Origin: Leuctra nigra
Taxonomy: Eukaryota; Arthropoda; Insecta; Plecoptera; Leuctridae
Direction: 5' to 3'
Assembly (NCBI GenBank): GCA_934045905.1
Contig: OW203773.1
Location: forward strand, 13,751,246-13,815,245
DNA length: 64,000 nt
Positions 12,401 through 20,261 of this stretch are shown here, in pieces; the first letter of the stretch is position 1, and the number at the start of each line of letters is the position of its first letter. The notes under the pieces are model-generated. The model did not search any database. It was not told where the DNA came from and was given only the letters and a program-made list of their open reading frames with translations. Position numbers and translations under genes: made by a program.

Positions 12401-15400
12401 GACGGATGAATGATTATGATGATGATTGGGAGATGATGGTGAAGTGTAGGTAAGGATGGAAGGTGGGAAGGAGGCGGTCTTGGCCTATAAGTAGGGTATA
12501 CCTTCCCAGCATTTGCCTGTCGACTGAGGGAATACAACGAAAATACCCCAGTCAGGAAGGACGGCCGCGGGAATCGAACCCGGGCCTCCGGAATACAAGT
12601 TCAGAGCGTTTCCACTCAGCCATACCTGTTCCGTCATGACTGTAACTACCCTGGTCTTGAGAATGTAGGTTTCTGTGGAAAACTTCCATGGAGTCGGATG
12701 ATTCATACCCCTGTTCTTATCCGTTTTGTCCAGGGTATCAACTGGCGTATCTGCAAACGCTCTGGAAAGAGCTGCTGGAGAGATTCCAACTATACAGGAA
12801 GATACTCCGCGACACTTACGGCGCCTGTTATCAGCATCCTCGCCTCGATCCAAATCACCCCGTGGGGGTCTTGAGGGTAGACGCGGAGGGGACGTACGTG
12901 GATCTGAGATACGGGTTCGAGTGGATCTTCCAGGAGCTTAGGAACAGGATGAGCGAGCTGGAGTGGATGGACCCGAGGAAGAGGAGGTTCCAGCTGGAGA
13001 GTATGCACGGCGGTACGTGAATATAGGCTTCTTGAAGAAGAAAAGGTTGCCATAGTAACCAATATCAAGTCGGGAATAAAATATCTAACAGCAATCCAAA
13101 TCTCAATAGACCAAAACATAAACTAGTGGCGCCCTCAAAGCGAACTAAAAAAGGGCGTGTCACTATGTGTGACCACTCTTTAGTGCGCATGTTCCAAGTC
13201 ACTTAAATGTCAATCTTAATGAGTTCAGTAAAAGTTATAATTACATCGCGAAATAACAGAAATTGATGCTTACCTCAGTGTCAACATTCAAATACAATCG
13301 GCATATTTCATTTCAGCACATATTCATACACATTCTTGTGAAAACTAGATGTCTATTCACCAAAATCACCATTTGACATATCGCATTTTTTTTATCATGG
13401 CTTTCTGAAACTTTTCTGATTGAGCTCATTCAGAAAGGGAACGGTTCAGAAGACCGTGATAAAAAAATGCGTTTGTCAAATGGTGATTTTGGTGAATAGA
13501 CATCTAGTTTTCACAAGAATGTGTATGAATATGTGCTGAAATGAAATATGCCGATTGTATTTGAATGTTGACACTGAGGTAAGCATCAATTTCTGTTATT
13601 TCGCGATGTAATTATAACTTTTACTGAACTATCGTTATACGATTGACATATAAGTGCCTTGACTGAATGTCACACATAGCTGGAAGAGAAAATGGCGGAT
13701 TGGGCATGCGCGTTTAGTTTAGCCGCTTTCACATAACACGCGTTTCGCGTTTTGCGTTTCGCGTCTTCGCGTCTTTTGCCAGAACCATTCACATTACCTC
13801 GACGCGACGCGGCGCGGATTATAATAAGCACTTTGGTTTCGCCTTGATTAGAGGAGATCATGGAAAACAGAATGTTGATATAAATTTATTATTTTTGTTA
13901 GTAATCATTTGTGTGTTGACAATTATTTTTTCTACAATTTTGACAAAATTTTATACAATTTCCACAAATATTTTTTCCAAAATTTCATAAAATACCACAC
14001 TTTTTTCCTCTTAAATTTTGACAAAATTTTATAAAATCTCTACAAATATTTTTTCAAAATTTTTGACAAAATTTTATAAAATTTTCACAAATATTGAAAA
14101 TGTATCCAATATGGAAATGTGTATCTCCAAATTTTGGAGACAAATATTGTGAACATTTTATAAAATTATGTGAAAATTTTGGAAAAAATATTTGTAGAGA
14201 TTTTATAATATTTTGTCAACATTTTGGAGAAAAAAGTGTGGAAATTTTATAAAATTTTGCCTAAATTTCTGAAAATTTATTTGTGGAAATTTTATTAAAT
14301 TTTGTAAAAATTTTTGAAAAAATATTTGTAGGGATTTTATATTTTGTAAAAATTTTGGAAAAAAAACTGTGGAAATTTTATAAAATGTTGGAAAATATTT
14401 TTGTGAAAATTATAAAAAAATTGTCCAAATTTTGGAAAAATATTTGTGAAAATTTTATAAAATTTTGTCAAAATTTTGGAAAAAATATTGGTGGAAAATT
14501 AAAAAAAAAATCGGTTAACTGTCGGTAGATTTCGGTAAACTGTCCGTCGGTAAACAACCCTAGAACCGACGTAGTCGCACTTGTTTGGCTGCTAGGTCGT
14601 GACGTCATTTTCGCCGCGCGTTATTTCAAAAAACCTCCCGACAATCGTGGTGAGGCGGCGAGAAGAAAAACCGCCGCGCGGCGATATTTTCGGTGGTTTT
14701 GATTGGTCAAAAAAAAGACGCGAGACGCGAAACGCGAAACGCGTGTTATGTGAAAGCGGCTTTTATGTTTTGGTCTATTGAGTGATTACTTATGAACGAA
14801 AGATATTTAAGTAAGTACAAGTTAATAATAATACACAATATTTATCCATACACCCGTTAAATTTGCATCTGTTCCATATTAATTGAAATACGTATAAGCC
14901 ACTTAATCTGTATTGAAGTGTTCGTTTTTCATTAAAACTTTACCATAGCTATCTAAACACACTGGTAGGTACAGAACGAATAGTCAGATTCAATTGCAGA
15001 GAAATGGTAGTCTGAATGTTTACGCAAAATTTAAACTTTATCTGACCATTTTAGTTTTTTCAGCCACATAGGAGACATTTATTTTAATTTCAAACAATGA
15101 ACGAATTTTTCGGACTACAAACCACAGAGTTGGTCCAACATGTGTGCAAAATTTCAGATCGATCGATGAAACTGTGCGACCTGATATCGGTGAGGGACAG
15201 AAAAAAAATTCAAAAAAATTAGGCCCATGTCAAAAGAGTCAAAGAGTCAAGAAGAGTAAAAATGTCAAAATAGTTGAAATGCGACGCTCGTTCAATAATG
15301 TAATTAATTTGATGAATGTTTGTTCCAGGTCGGGGTGATGGGGGAGAAGGTAAACAAAGCATCACTCTTTTGATATTACACTTCAAGCAGCTGCTCTTGC

Positions 15401-18357
15401 TGCTCTTTAATAGTTTCTGCTTCTCCATTGTTATCGCTCGTCATTTTCTATCTGTACCTAGCATAAAAATTAACAATATTTAGTATTTTTTTGATATTAT
15501 GTTATCTCAATTTTCTCAAAGTAATTTACTTCTTAAAATCTCTGATTGGATTGTTTATTAACTTGATATGATCAGCTTTTCCCTTAGCTTAAAAATTTTC
15601 TAGAGTATTACACCATTTTGTACTTAAATTTATTAAAACATTTAAAATACAAGAATGCAAAAGTACGTAAAAATATTTTGAAAAATAAAAGTTTATCGGT
15701 AGGACCTACATATAAATTTTGTTATCTTTCAAATGCTGGACGTTATTGTTTCAAACTTAGGGTATAGATATATTTCAGCCTAGAGATCATTTTACAAGCA
15801 TGATAATCTCATATCAAGGCGCTATTTTATTACATACTATAAGACCGTATTCTCTTCTTCTACAGACATCGACAGAGCTCTGTCTTTCATGGAAGATGCT
15901 TATGGAGTAGAAGACCTGATGTTACCAGAAATAGGTGAGTCGTCATACAGAATCAAACCCAACTTCGTTTGCAACTCCCTATTTGATAGAAAACAGAACT
16001 CCGTTGCAGAAAAACACACACCGACAGTAGTAATAATTACCCCTGATTTATCATGCAACCTCAGGTACGTGACTTAGTTTACCTATTGGCTTTTGAGCAG
16101 ACCATCTACAGTTGGGGCAATTTATCTTTGAACTCACAGAAGAATGCGCTGATCGTCAGTTATGTTAGGCTGAGAAATACTGCATAGCAAGTTCAGCGCG
16201 TAATTTAGTCGTAACATAACAAATAAATGGCAAGTGGCTCCATCGGGTGAGAGTTGAAACCGCCCCTACTGAATCTTCTATAAAATTGACGGATAAGGGC
16301 ATCTTCTTTGTCCATGCTGCAGGATAGAGATTTAAAAATAAAATACCGACATATTATGACACATGTTTCGAGTAAATCGCCAATTGTCAATCACTTCTCT
16401 GCCCTTGGAAAAATATAGCAAATTCGACTCATGTTATTAGCTTACTTCGGAACGACTCTTCATTGCTCTGTTTGATCCAGAATGTAAGTTTAAATGGTAA
16501 TTCAAATGACATTGATTGCTACCATGGCAACATACCACTAAGAAAAATAAAACTGGAAAATTACGGCAAAAGCGTCGGCAGCAAACTGCCAACAGCCTCA
16601 TGCTCAAAAGAATTTTTAGATTTATCGACGCAAGTGCCCAGAGTCTACTGGATTCCGTCCATAAGATTACTAGCACACGGTCTTGTGGCGTTGAGGACTG
16701 ACATCCGCAAATTTCTACTTGCGGACGCAACTTCTTTTGAGCATGAGGCTGCAAGGCTTTTATTGCGGTGCCGTGATTTCCCAGCATGCCAGTACCTTAT
16801 TTCTACTGTATTTCTACTGTATTTTTACGATACCGATGCCGTAAAAATACAGTAGATGCCGTAAAAATACAGTAGGCGCCGTATTTTCCCGGCATGATAT
16901 TGCCGTATTTCTGCGATGCTGGTGAGATATGTAATCGTTAAATGTATACATTCAAAAAATAAAAATATGATAAAAAAGTTTCGCCGTGTTCGGGATTCGA
17001 ACCGGGTTATATAGGGTTAGAAAACACTTGCCCTTTAGTAACTGAGCTAATCAGACAGTTAGAATTTGTAGCATCTGTTTAGGTATATGAAAGAGGAAGA
17101 ACGGAATGCTGGAATTTTCCAACAAGCCTCTGATTTCATGATTTTAACGGCACTTTTGTGAATTAACGGCTCTTCAGTGCCGTAAATTCGAAAATATTGT
17201 TGGAAATTTACAGTTATTTTTGTCAGTGAATGCTAAAGTTGTAATCCCTGCATTCTCTGTTATTTGCGACAGAAATACGAATAGTTTACCTGGTACAGCG
17301 ACTTCGAGAGTTGAGGAATGCGCAGAGAAATCGTCCTCCAGATGCCCCAGAGCCGTACAACTACGAGAAGATTGGGCGAGCGCTGAAACGCAAGATCCGT
17401 CTACTCAATAAATTGCGCGGTAAACTTAACACTTTCTATACTCAAATCATATTTACATGGTCATTGAAAACCTTTTCAGCATACGTTTCATTTCAATATT
17501 GATGGTTAGCGTATTGGATACCACGGTTATCGTTAGATCGCCGAGGGTAAGCAACATTAAGAGGGCTGAGTAGTGAGTTTGACCTTGAAGAGTTTTTCAA
17601 TCGATTTTTATCGTAATTGTTAATAAAATAATGCTTTGTATGAGTCTTCAGGCCAGTTCAATGAAAATAATTACATATCTTGGAATGGTTTACTAGTTTT
17701 ATTTCGTCCTACAGACGTTTGGTGTCAGAATATTAGTAACAAAATGGCACTAAACGTATGTAGACGAAATAAAAATAATAAACCATTCGAAGCTATGAAA
17801 TTATTTTCATTGAACTGTTCTGAAGACACGTACAGAGGCTTATTTTATTAACAATTACATTGGTAAAAGATATTTATAGAAATCGATTTAAAAAATCTTC
17901 AAGACCACGCTCACTACTCAGCCCTTTTAAGCGCTGACAGTGGTTGGATGGGTGACCATTCAACTCTGCCTTGCCAGTTGCTGCCGTTGGGCCAGAGAGA
18001 CTGAGGTGATTGGGGGTTAGTGTAACGACCTCTCTCCACCTGTTATCTCTCCACCTGTTATCAGTCTCTCGACAGCGCGAGTTGTGGAGGCCCGTGCTGT
18101 GAATGTTACACCGTCCTTCGGATGGGACGTTAAGCCGTTGGCCCCCTTGGTATCTTTCGTCAGGAGTAGGCTACATGCCGGTACCGGGTTTTCTCTCCTC
18201 CATTCTCTATATTACATTCTCACTTGTGGAGCCTGGCTCTGTTGATAATACGCCCATGATGACGTATTATTGTTTGATTACAGCTGCGAACCAGAATCTA
18301 CCCAACCGAGATTCCATCAGGATATCTGAGAAGTTTGACGACAGTGGGGAGGAATAA
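2458..18357 (+). CDS. Gene A: 12-exon microexon gene, unrecognised family (first of a tandem pair)
   Basis: Spliced gene assembled by comparison with gene B. Exons: 2458-2648, 3821-3852, 4746-5912, 6740-6769, 8528-8662, 11355-11387 (tentative), 12223-12303, 12734-13012, 15329-15349, 15866-15934, 17273-17419, 18284-18357. All introns are GT-AG. Intron 1 is phase 2 and the others are phase 1. The chain is open from ATG to TAA, giving 752 aa, or 741 aa without the tentative exon. The protein has a lysine-rich N-terminus, a disordered Pro/Ala/Arg-rich region (exon 3, 389 residues), then short helical-looking, charged segments conserved with B. I see no signal peptide, membrane helix or known catalytic motif, so no function is proposed. 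The introns are filled with SINEs and MITEs. The stop codon overlaps the poly(A) signal. Confidence that this is a real gene is high because exon lengths and phases match B. Some splice choices, and whether it is still expressed, are unproven. Confidence 0.82.
3040..3500. repeat. Dispersed repeat with a GATCGATCGG core and poly(A) stretch
   Basis: Shares TGTGTGCAAAATTTCAGATC and neighbouring phrases (GTTGGTCTTRATGACCATGC) with 15040-15300, 42470-42545, 52490-52720 and 53380-53490. Contains a run of about 28 A at 3393-3420. Probably an old non-autonomous element in intron 1 of gene A. Confidence 0.5.
3821..3852 (+). CDS. Gene A exon 2 (32-nt microexon)
   Basis: Acceptor CTTGTTTCAG, donor GTAATA. 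It enters in phase 2 and leaves in phase 1, encoding LSRTKLPEKP. The paralogous exon in B has exactly the same length and keeps LSRT. It is the only exon that switches phase; every later intron is phase 1. Confidence 0.8.
4181..4701 (+). mobile_element. TTAA-flanked GGTGGTGCAAG element (full-length-like)
   Basis: Begins TTAA|GGTGGTGCAAGCGCTAGG and ends GGCAAAATCACTCGC|TTAA, 521 bp. It carries TTAGGCGCCGGTTATT and GAACCAATTGATCTCAA, shared with 8003-8500. No coding capacity. Its right end is 44 bp from the exon 3 acceptor of gene A. Confidence 0.65.
4746..5912 (+). CDS. Gene A exon 3 (1167 nt, disordered repeat region)
   Basis: Acceptor CGACCTCCTTCAG, donor GTAAGT, phase 1 to phase 1, open throughout (388 codons plus split codons). 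Composition in order: a Pro/Gln/Arg-rich head, a basic patch (KRGKSARR), an alanine-rich run (5111-5200), about eight copies of an 8-residue repeat of the type PHPRVEHI or PHPHVDHI (5221-5430), an ordered-looking stretch with IRKIGGLFGAKRPSFFAKIK, then three copies of a 16-residue repeat of the type PSPRRxxHPPTPPSGE (5690-5840). B has an exon at the same place with unrelated repeats. The ORF also opens upstream of the acceptor to 4706, but the phase fits only at 4746. Confidence 0.78.
5949..6079. repeat. Dispersed 130-bp repeat after gene A exon 3
   Basis: Nearly the same sequence (CCACCCAGCCAAGTCGTACT through GGCCTACTGGATCTT) occurs at 53701-53838. In this copy it runs directly into a TTAA MITE fragment, which fixes the order of insertion or rearrangement. 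Confidence 0.65.
6083..6370. mobile_element. TTAA MITE family 1, left-truncated copy
   Basis: Shares the family body (GGCTTTGTACGAGTATTCAG, the inverted central piece and ATCGATTAAAAAACTCTTCA) and the right end CCCAGCCGTC|TTAA at 6371-6374. The left terminus is missing. Confidence 0.75.
6380..6730. other. Intron 3 of gene A, poly(G) tract
   Basis: A G-run lies at about 6553-6567, preceded by CAGACGCGTAGGAAC, which matches the end of the hAT-like CAGGCGCGTAGGAA family. It is probably a fragment of that family. Confidence 0.4.
6740..6769 (+). CDS. Gene A exon 4 (30-nt microexon)
   Basis: Acceptor TTCTCTCTCAAG, donor GTGAGT, phase 1-1. Encodes C-DGPVEVQDP, the Cys being split across the intron. 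The B counterpart is 45 nt and ends in the same QDP with the same split Cys at the front. Confidence 0.75.
6770..7998. other. Intron 4 of gene A, first part; nothing identified
   Basis: I see no exon, RNA gene or clear element between exon 4 and the element at 8003. Confidence 0.3.
8003..8500 (+). mobile_element. TTAA-flanked GGTGGTGCAAG element, third copy
   Basis: Left end TTAA|GGTGATAAAAGCGCTCGG; internal sequence collinear with the copy at 4181 (GGCGCCGGTTATTMAACAAAA, GAACCAATTGATCTCAA). The right end decays after GGCAAAATTGCTCG, about 28 bp before the exon 5 acceptor of gene A. Confidence 0.6.
8528..8662 (+). CDS. Gene A exon 5 (conserved YLPLREEV segment)
   Basis: Acceptor TTTGCGCAG, donor GTAATGTG, phase 1-1, 135 nt. 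Encodes YLPLREEVLVLLDGMDP followed by an acidic, aromatic stretch ending VPSYEKL. B has the same exon with three more nucleotides, starting YLPLREEVYVLLEDMDP and ending IPSYDDL. This is one of the best-conserved segments of the family and is probably helical. I know no domain with this motif. Confidence 0.85.
8945..8956. promoter_or_regulatory. Perfect NRF-1/EWG-type palindrome in a CpG-rich patch
   Basis: TGCGCATGCGCA within a locally CpG-rich stretch (8888-8960) inside intron 5 of gene A. It matches the consensus of NRF-1 and its insect homologue. Whether it marks an internal promoter is unknown. Confidence 0.3.
9772..10420. mobile_element. hAT-like non-autonomous element
   Basis: Ends CAGGGCTCCCAA ... 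TTGGGAGCCCTG, with the CAGGG terminus typical of hAT elements. Internal GGGGCTGTTCGCCCCGGACC is shared with copies at 21905 and 43350. The flanking 8-mers (GTTCTAAC and CCTACTTA) do not match, so the target duplication is lost. Confidence 0.6.
11355..11387 (+). CDS. Gene A exon 6 (33-nt microexon, tentative)
   Basis: Found by asking where the counterpart of the 33-nt gene B exon 6 could be. Acceptor TTTTTTGCATGTTCTAG, donor GTATGT, phase 1-1, exactly 33 nt, encoding ADADTSGIPV. The peptide is not clearly similar to B, so the call rests on length, phase, position and splice-site quality only. The gene stays in frame with or without it. Confidence 0.42.
11415..11825. repeat. Degenerate AAATCTTTAGAAATC satellite
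   Basis: About 400 bp of irregular 10-15 bp repeats of the type GGAAATCTTTAGAAATCTT in intron 6 of gene A. An open frame crosses it by chance. Confidence 0.6.
12223..12303 (+). CDS. Gene A exon 7
   Basis: Acceptor CACTTTTCAG, donor GTACGTGG, phase 1-1, 81 nt. Encodes KFAASLLEDFHDYAHRNYDH and a short tail. The B counterpart (87 nt) begins RLAVDLLKKFYKMGYARNDH. Both have an amphipathic start followed by a Tyr- and His-bearing tail, and both have the donor context CAAGTACGTGG. Confidence 0.8.
12347..12637 (-). mobile_element. tRNA-derived SINE, copy 1
   Basis: On the - strand: a tRNA-like head with A box (TGGCTGAGTGG) and B box (GGTTCGATTCC), then a body with CCCTCAGTCGACAGGCAAAT and a tail GTTAAGCCCCAGAC followed by A-rich sequence. 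It fills most of the 430-bp intron 7 of gene A. Two more copies lie at 32658 and 52735. Confidence 0.8.
12734..13012 (+). CDS. Gene A exon 8 (core GTYVDLR...ELEWMDPRKRR exon)
   Basis: Acceptor TTTTGTCCAG, donor GTACGTG, 279 nt, phase 1-1. The second half carries GTYVDLRYGFEWIFQELRNR followed by ELEWMDPRKRR, nearly identical in B. The first half is strongly diverged although the length is identical. A 33-nt stretch ending at the RKRR codons (about 12955-12987) is the same base for base in B. This looks like the structural core of the protein; function unknown. Confidence 0.87.
13103..13640. mobile_element. Foldback element with ~190-bp arms
   Basis: Left arm about 13226-13385 and right arm about 13478-13632 are near-perfect inverted copies (AGTAAAAGTTATAATTACAT to CACCATTTGACA and back). 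A related foldback is at 62100-62405. A 19-bp flank CAATAGACCAAAACATAAA at 13105 recurs inverted at 14762, so this may be part of a larger composite ending near 14781. Confidence 0.7.
13722..14760. mobile_element. TIR element, GCCGCTTTCACATAAC ends
   Basis: Left end GCCGCTTTCACATAACACGC and right end its inverse at 14736-14760. The interior (13910-14500) is an AT-rich degenerate repeat of AAATTTTGACAAAATTTTAT type in both orientations. No transposase. Confidence 0.7.
15329..15349 (+). CDS. Gene A exon 9 (21-nt microexon)
   Basis: Acceptor TTTGTTCCAG, donor GTAAAC, phase 1-1. Encodes GRGDGGE, including the split first codon. The B counterpart is 33 nt with the same donor and no clear peptide similarity. 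It would be missed by most gene finders. Confidence 0.62.
15866..15934 (+). CDS. Gene A exon 10
   Basis: Acceptor CTCTTCTTCTACAG, donor GTGAGT, phase 1-1, 69 nt. Encodes IDRALSFMEDAYGVEDLMLP and two more residues. B (81 nt) ends the same way: DADRFMETAYEQEDLMVPEL. The shared pattern is D(R)..(F)ME.AY..EDLM.PE. Confidence 0.83.
16594..16750. mobile_element. 157-bp MITE, TIR AGCCTCATGCTCAAAAGAA (copy in gene A)
   Basis: 19-bp terminal inverted repeats. A collinear copy of the same length lies in gene B at 25384-25540. Downstream (16790-16900) are several copies of TGCCGTAAAAATACAGTA. Confidence 0.75.
16980..17060 (-). mobile_element. tRNA-like SINE head
   Basis: On the - strand: TGTCTGATTAGCTCAGTTAC (D arm/A box) and GGTTCGAATCCCGAACA (T arm/B box). 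No complete acceptor stem can be folded by eye, so it is read as a SINE or tRNA pseudogene. Confidence 0.5.
17273..17419 (+). CDS. Gene A exon 11 (basic helical segment)
   Basis: Acceptor TATTTGCGACAG, donor GTAAAC, phase 1-1, 147 nt, the same length as in B. Contains LRELRNAQRNRPPDAPEPYN then YEKIGRALKRKIRLLNKLR. Compared with B, RNRP(P/A)D, PY(N/D)YEK and R(A)(L/M)KRKI are conserved. Both ends are basic and amphipathic. The 35 nt upstream of the acceptor are also conserved with B. Confidence 0.85.
17505..18275 (+). mobile_element. 5S rRNA-derived SINE, interrupted by a TTAA MITE
   Basis: AGATCGCCGAGGGTAAGCAAC and, after the MITE, GTTGGATGGGTGACC match the internal promoter region of 5S rRNA (A box and C box). 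The body continues to CTTGTGGAGCCTGGCTCTG, just before exon 12 of gene A. A second copy in gene B is at 24610-24960. Confidence 0.72.
17561..17926. mobile_element. TTAA MITE family 1, inserted in the 5S-SINE
   Basis: GAGGGCTGAGTAGTGAG ... CTCACTACTCAGCCCTT, 366 bp, flanked by TTAA at 17557-17560 and 17927-17930. The centre is itself palindromic around GACGTTTGGTG / CACTAAACGTATG. No ORF. Confidence 0.88.
18284..18357 (+). CDS. Gene A exon 12 (terminal exon)
   Basis: Acceptor TGTTTGATTACAG, 74 nt to the TAA stop, the same length as in B. Encodes ANQNLPNRDSIRISEKFDDS then GEE and stop. The acidic C-terminus is conserved in B (PDSDEE). The stop lies inside the hexamer AATAAA at 18353-18358, so the 3' UTR should be very short. 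Confidence 0.85.
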
Positions 18358-18400
18358 ATACACAGTTGCCACATCAAACTAGCGTTGTGTTTCATTTGAT
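18353..18400 (+). terminator. Gene A poly(A) signal overlapping the stop codon
   Basis: AATAAA at 18353-18358 contains the TAA stop. About 30 nt later comes a GT-rich tract (GCGTTGTGTTTCATTTGATT), a good downstream element. The predicted 3' UTR is roughly 15-30 nt. The same arrangement exists in gene B. Confidence 0.7.
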
Positions 18401-18409
18401 TGTTTAGCT

Positions 18410-18682
18410 ATGATTGTGGAACTGAAGCCAAGTTTGTTGACAGAAGTATTTGTACTGCCTCAAGTTCAAAACATGTTTCAGATTTGTCTAGAAGTTGAAG
18501 GGTCATTTCAGTTAAAATTTAAAAAATCACAGGATCCTTTTCAAGAACTAAGACACGAAACCCCGCTTAGGTACACTCGACAATTCATAAAACGGTATTT
18601 GAACGAAACAGATTGGCTGCGTGTCAGGTTCATTGACAATCAATCCTTGTTATTATCAATGAAATCAGAGCTCACCTACTAG
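18410..18682 (+). pseudogene. Unrecognised 90-codon ORF just after gene A
   Basis: Encodes a protein-like sequence (PSLLTEVFVLPQVQNMFQIC, then RYTRQFIKRYLNETDWLRVR). Just past its stop, the +1 frame reads HLLEVDD and then a strong donor GAGTAAGTAT at 18694. It may be a frameshifted exon of an old gene. No family is recognised and gene B has no equivalent here. Confidence 0.3.
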
Positions 18683-19029
18683 AGGTAGATGACGAGTAAG
18701 TATAGACTTCATCAGATGATGCCATCACATTTTTTTCAGATAATCCATTTCTTTCAAATACCGTTTTAAGAATTGTCCAGGGTACCTACATTACATAATA
18801 ATGGGGAATATGAATATAATTTTTAAAGACAATATTTCAAAATGGCAACATATTTGTTGGTAAAACACACTTTTTTCACACTCAAAAGTGTCAATTTCAT
18901 TCATATGAATGAATATGAATGAATATGAATGAATAATCAATAAAACCCAGTTTCTCATCGTTGTATAGCTGAAAAGCAATTACCAGCGGGTTGCGCACGC
19001 AAGTGCAATGAGACAGGGTGACAGTATCG

Positions 19030-19135
19030 TCACCGGTGGTCTGACAATTCGTGATGTCAATTCTCGTTGGTAGAGCTCTCGCCTGGCAAGTGAGAGGTCC
19101 CGCGTTCAAGCCCCGGTTCGGCCGGATACTTATCA
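19030..19135 (+). mobile_element. tRNA-like SINE head (Ala-like anticodon arm)
   Basis: CTCGTTGGTAGAGC (D arm), CTCGCCTGGCAAGTGAG (anticodon stem with 7-nt loop) and CGTTCAAGCCC (T arm). No matching acceptor stem, so more likely a SINE or pseudogene than a functional tRNA. Confidence 0.5.
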
Positions 19136-19464
19136 CTTCATATACTTTCTTTTCCAATTTGCCGCAGGAAGTGATCTCCACTATTTAGTTTGTAAGACAC
19201 TGAATATGGTCGAGGTAAGAAGGTGTAAGACGAACCTGTACTCAAGTAGGGGATGATTGATGACGACAACCACGATGTGTGACTTTGGAGACCTGCAAGA
19301 CACCTGTTTTAGCGTCAACTACTTCTTGAGCCCTGCACTCTGGCTGGTCTTAATGACAGGGCTGTATGGTGGCAAAGTATTGGAAGAACAAAGTATGGTC
19401 GGAAAATAACGAACCTGACTTAACCGGAAGTATATTTATACAACCCGGTTTCTTAAGTATTATT

Positions 19465-19740
19465 TTACCCCCGACGGCTGCCACCTTATCGCGGTAGTGG
19501 GGTTTGTATTGGCCAATGATCCACTGCAGCTACGCCGGCGAGCATATGCTCATGTCATGTGTAAGGGCTACTCACGCCGGACAGGTCAGTGGTGAAATCG
19601 GGTCCCGCCGGCCTGAATCCTTACACCCCCTGGTCCGTCCCCATTCCGGCCTAGCCTTCCCACCAGTGCTGGACTCCCCCGGATCGGGCCCGTTTGGTCA
19701 ACCCCTCCCCATGTCCTCCACTTATATTCAACAAAGTTAA
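19465..19740 (+). mobile_element. GC-rich fragment resembling a non-LTR 5' UTR or SINE
   Basis: CGGCTGCCACCTTATCGCGG to CCACTTATATTCAACAAAG, much richer in GC than its surroundings and with a sharp edge. The look is that of an RTE-like 5' region; this is from memory of the style only. Confidence 0.35.
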
Positions 19741-20124
19741 AAGTAAAAAATAATGTTCGCAATATAACCTCGTCGTTGACGCACCGTTAAACCACAATAA
19801 TCTAAACTTATCTAAGTATATATTTTATAAATTCGATAAAGAAGGAACGCGATTGCACTCAGGAGGCTATTGTGGTACTTATAAATGGCGGAAGAAAGGG
19901 GAACATTTCTATAAACTTTAGTTGTTTGTTATGGTAACAAAATGTACATAACAAAATTTCCATTTTGATTGTAAATTATGTTTTTCACTGTTATAACCTC
20001 AGATCTAGGTGGATGTGAATAACTTAATTGAATCTTGTATCCGTTTTGATTGTTTCTCTTTTTCACAGTTTTGTGAAAATTGTAGTTTCTAAGCAACGAC
20101 CACTCGACAAGACCATCCCAAGTC

Positions 20125-20184
20125 GCAGGATAAAAATTCAAAGTTTAATCACTCAAACATCTCTGCTGGGTTTAGGACTTCAAG
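20125..20184 (+). promoter_or_regulatory. Possible core promoter and 5' UTR of gene B
   Basis: A TATA-like GGATAAAAAT lies at 20128-20137, about 50 nt before the ATG at 20185. Initiator-like CA dinucleotides occur 20-30 nt downstream. This would give a 5' UTR of about 25-35 nt. The evidence is weak, since such AT-rich hexamers are common here. Confidence 0.25.
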
Positions 20185-20261
20185 ATGGCAGAAGACGATG
20201 AAAACATCTTCAGGAGAATGAGCTGTGTGATTAGAGAGAGTTTGAACAACCTGAGAGCTAT
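20185..20261 (+). CDS. Gene B exon 1
   Basis: ATG in context aagATGg, donor GTGAGT, 25 codons plus 2 nt (phase 2). Encodes MAEDDENIFRRMSCVIRESL and NNLRA. It aligns with the end of gene A exon 1 and lacks A's lysine-rich extension. It is not hydrophobic enough for a signal peptide. Confidence 0.82.

Noticed and set aside
19030..19135. Functional tRNA gene
   Set aside because: D, anticodon and T arms are visible but no 7-bp acceptor stem pairs; treated as a SINE head or pseudogene. The same applies to 16980, 61462 and 62895.
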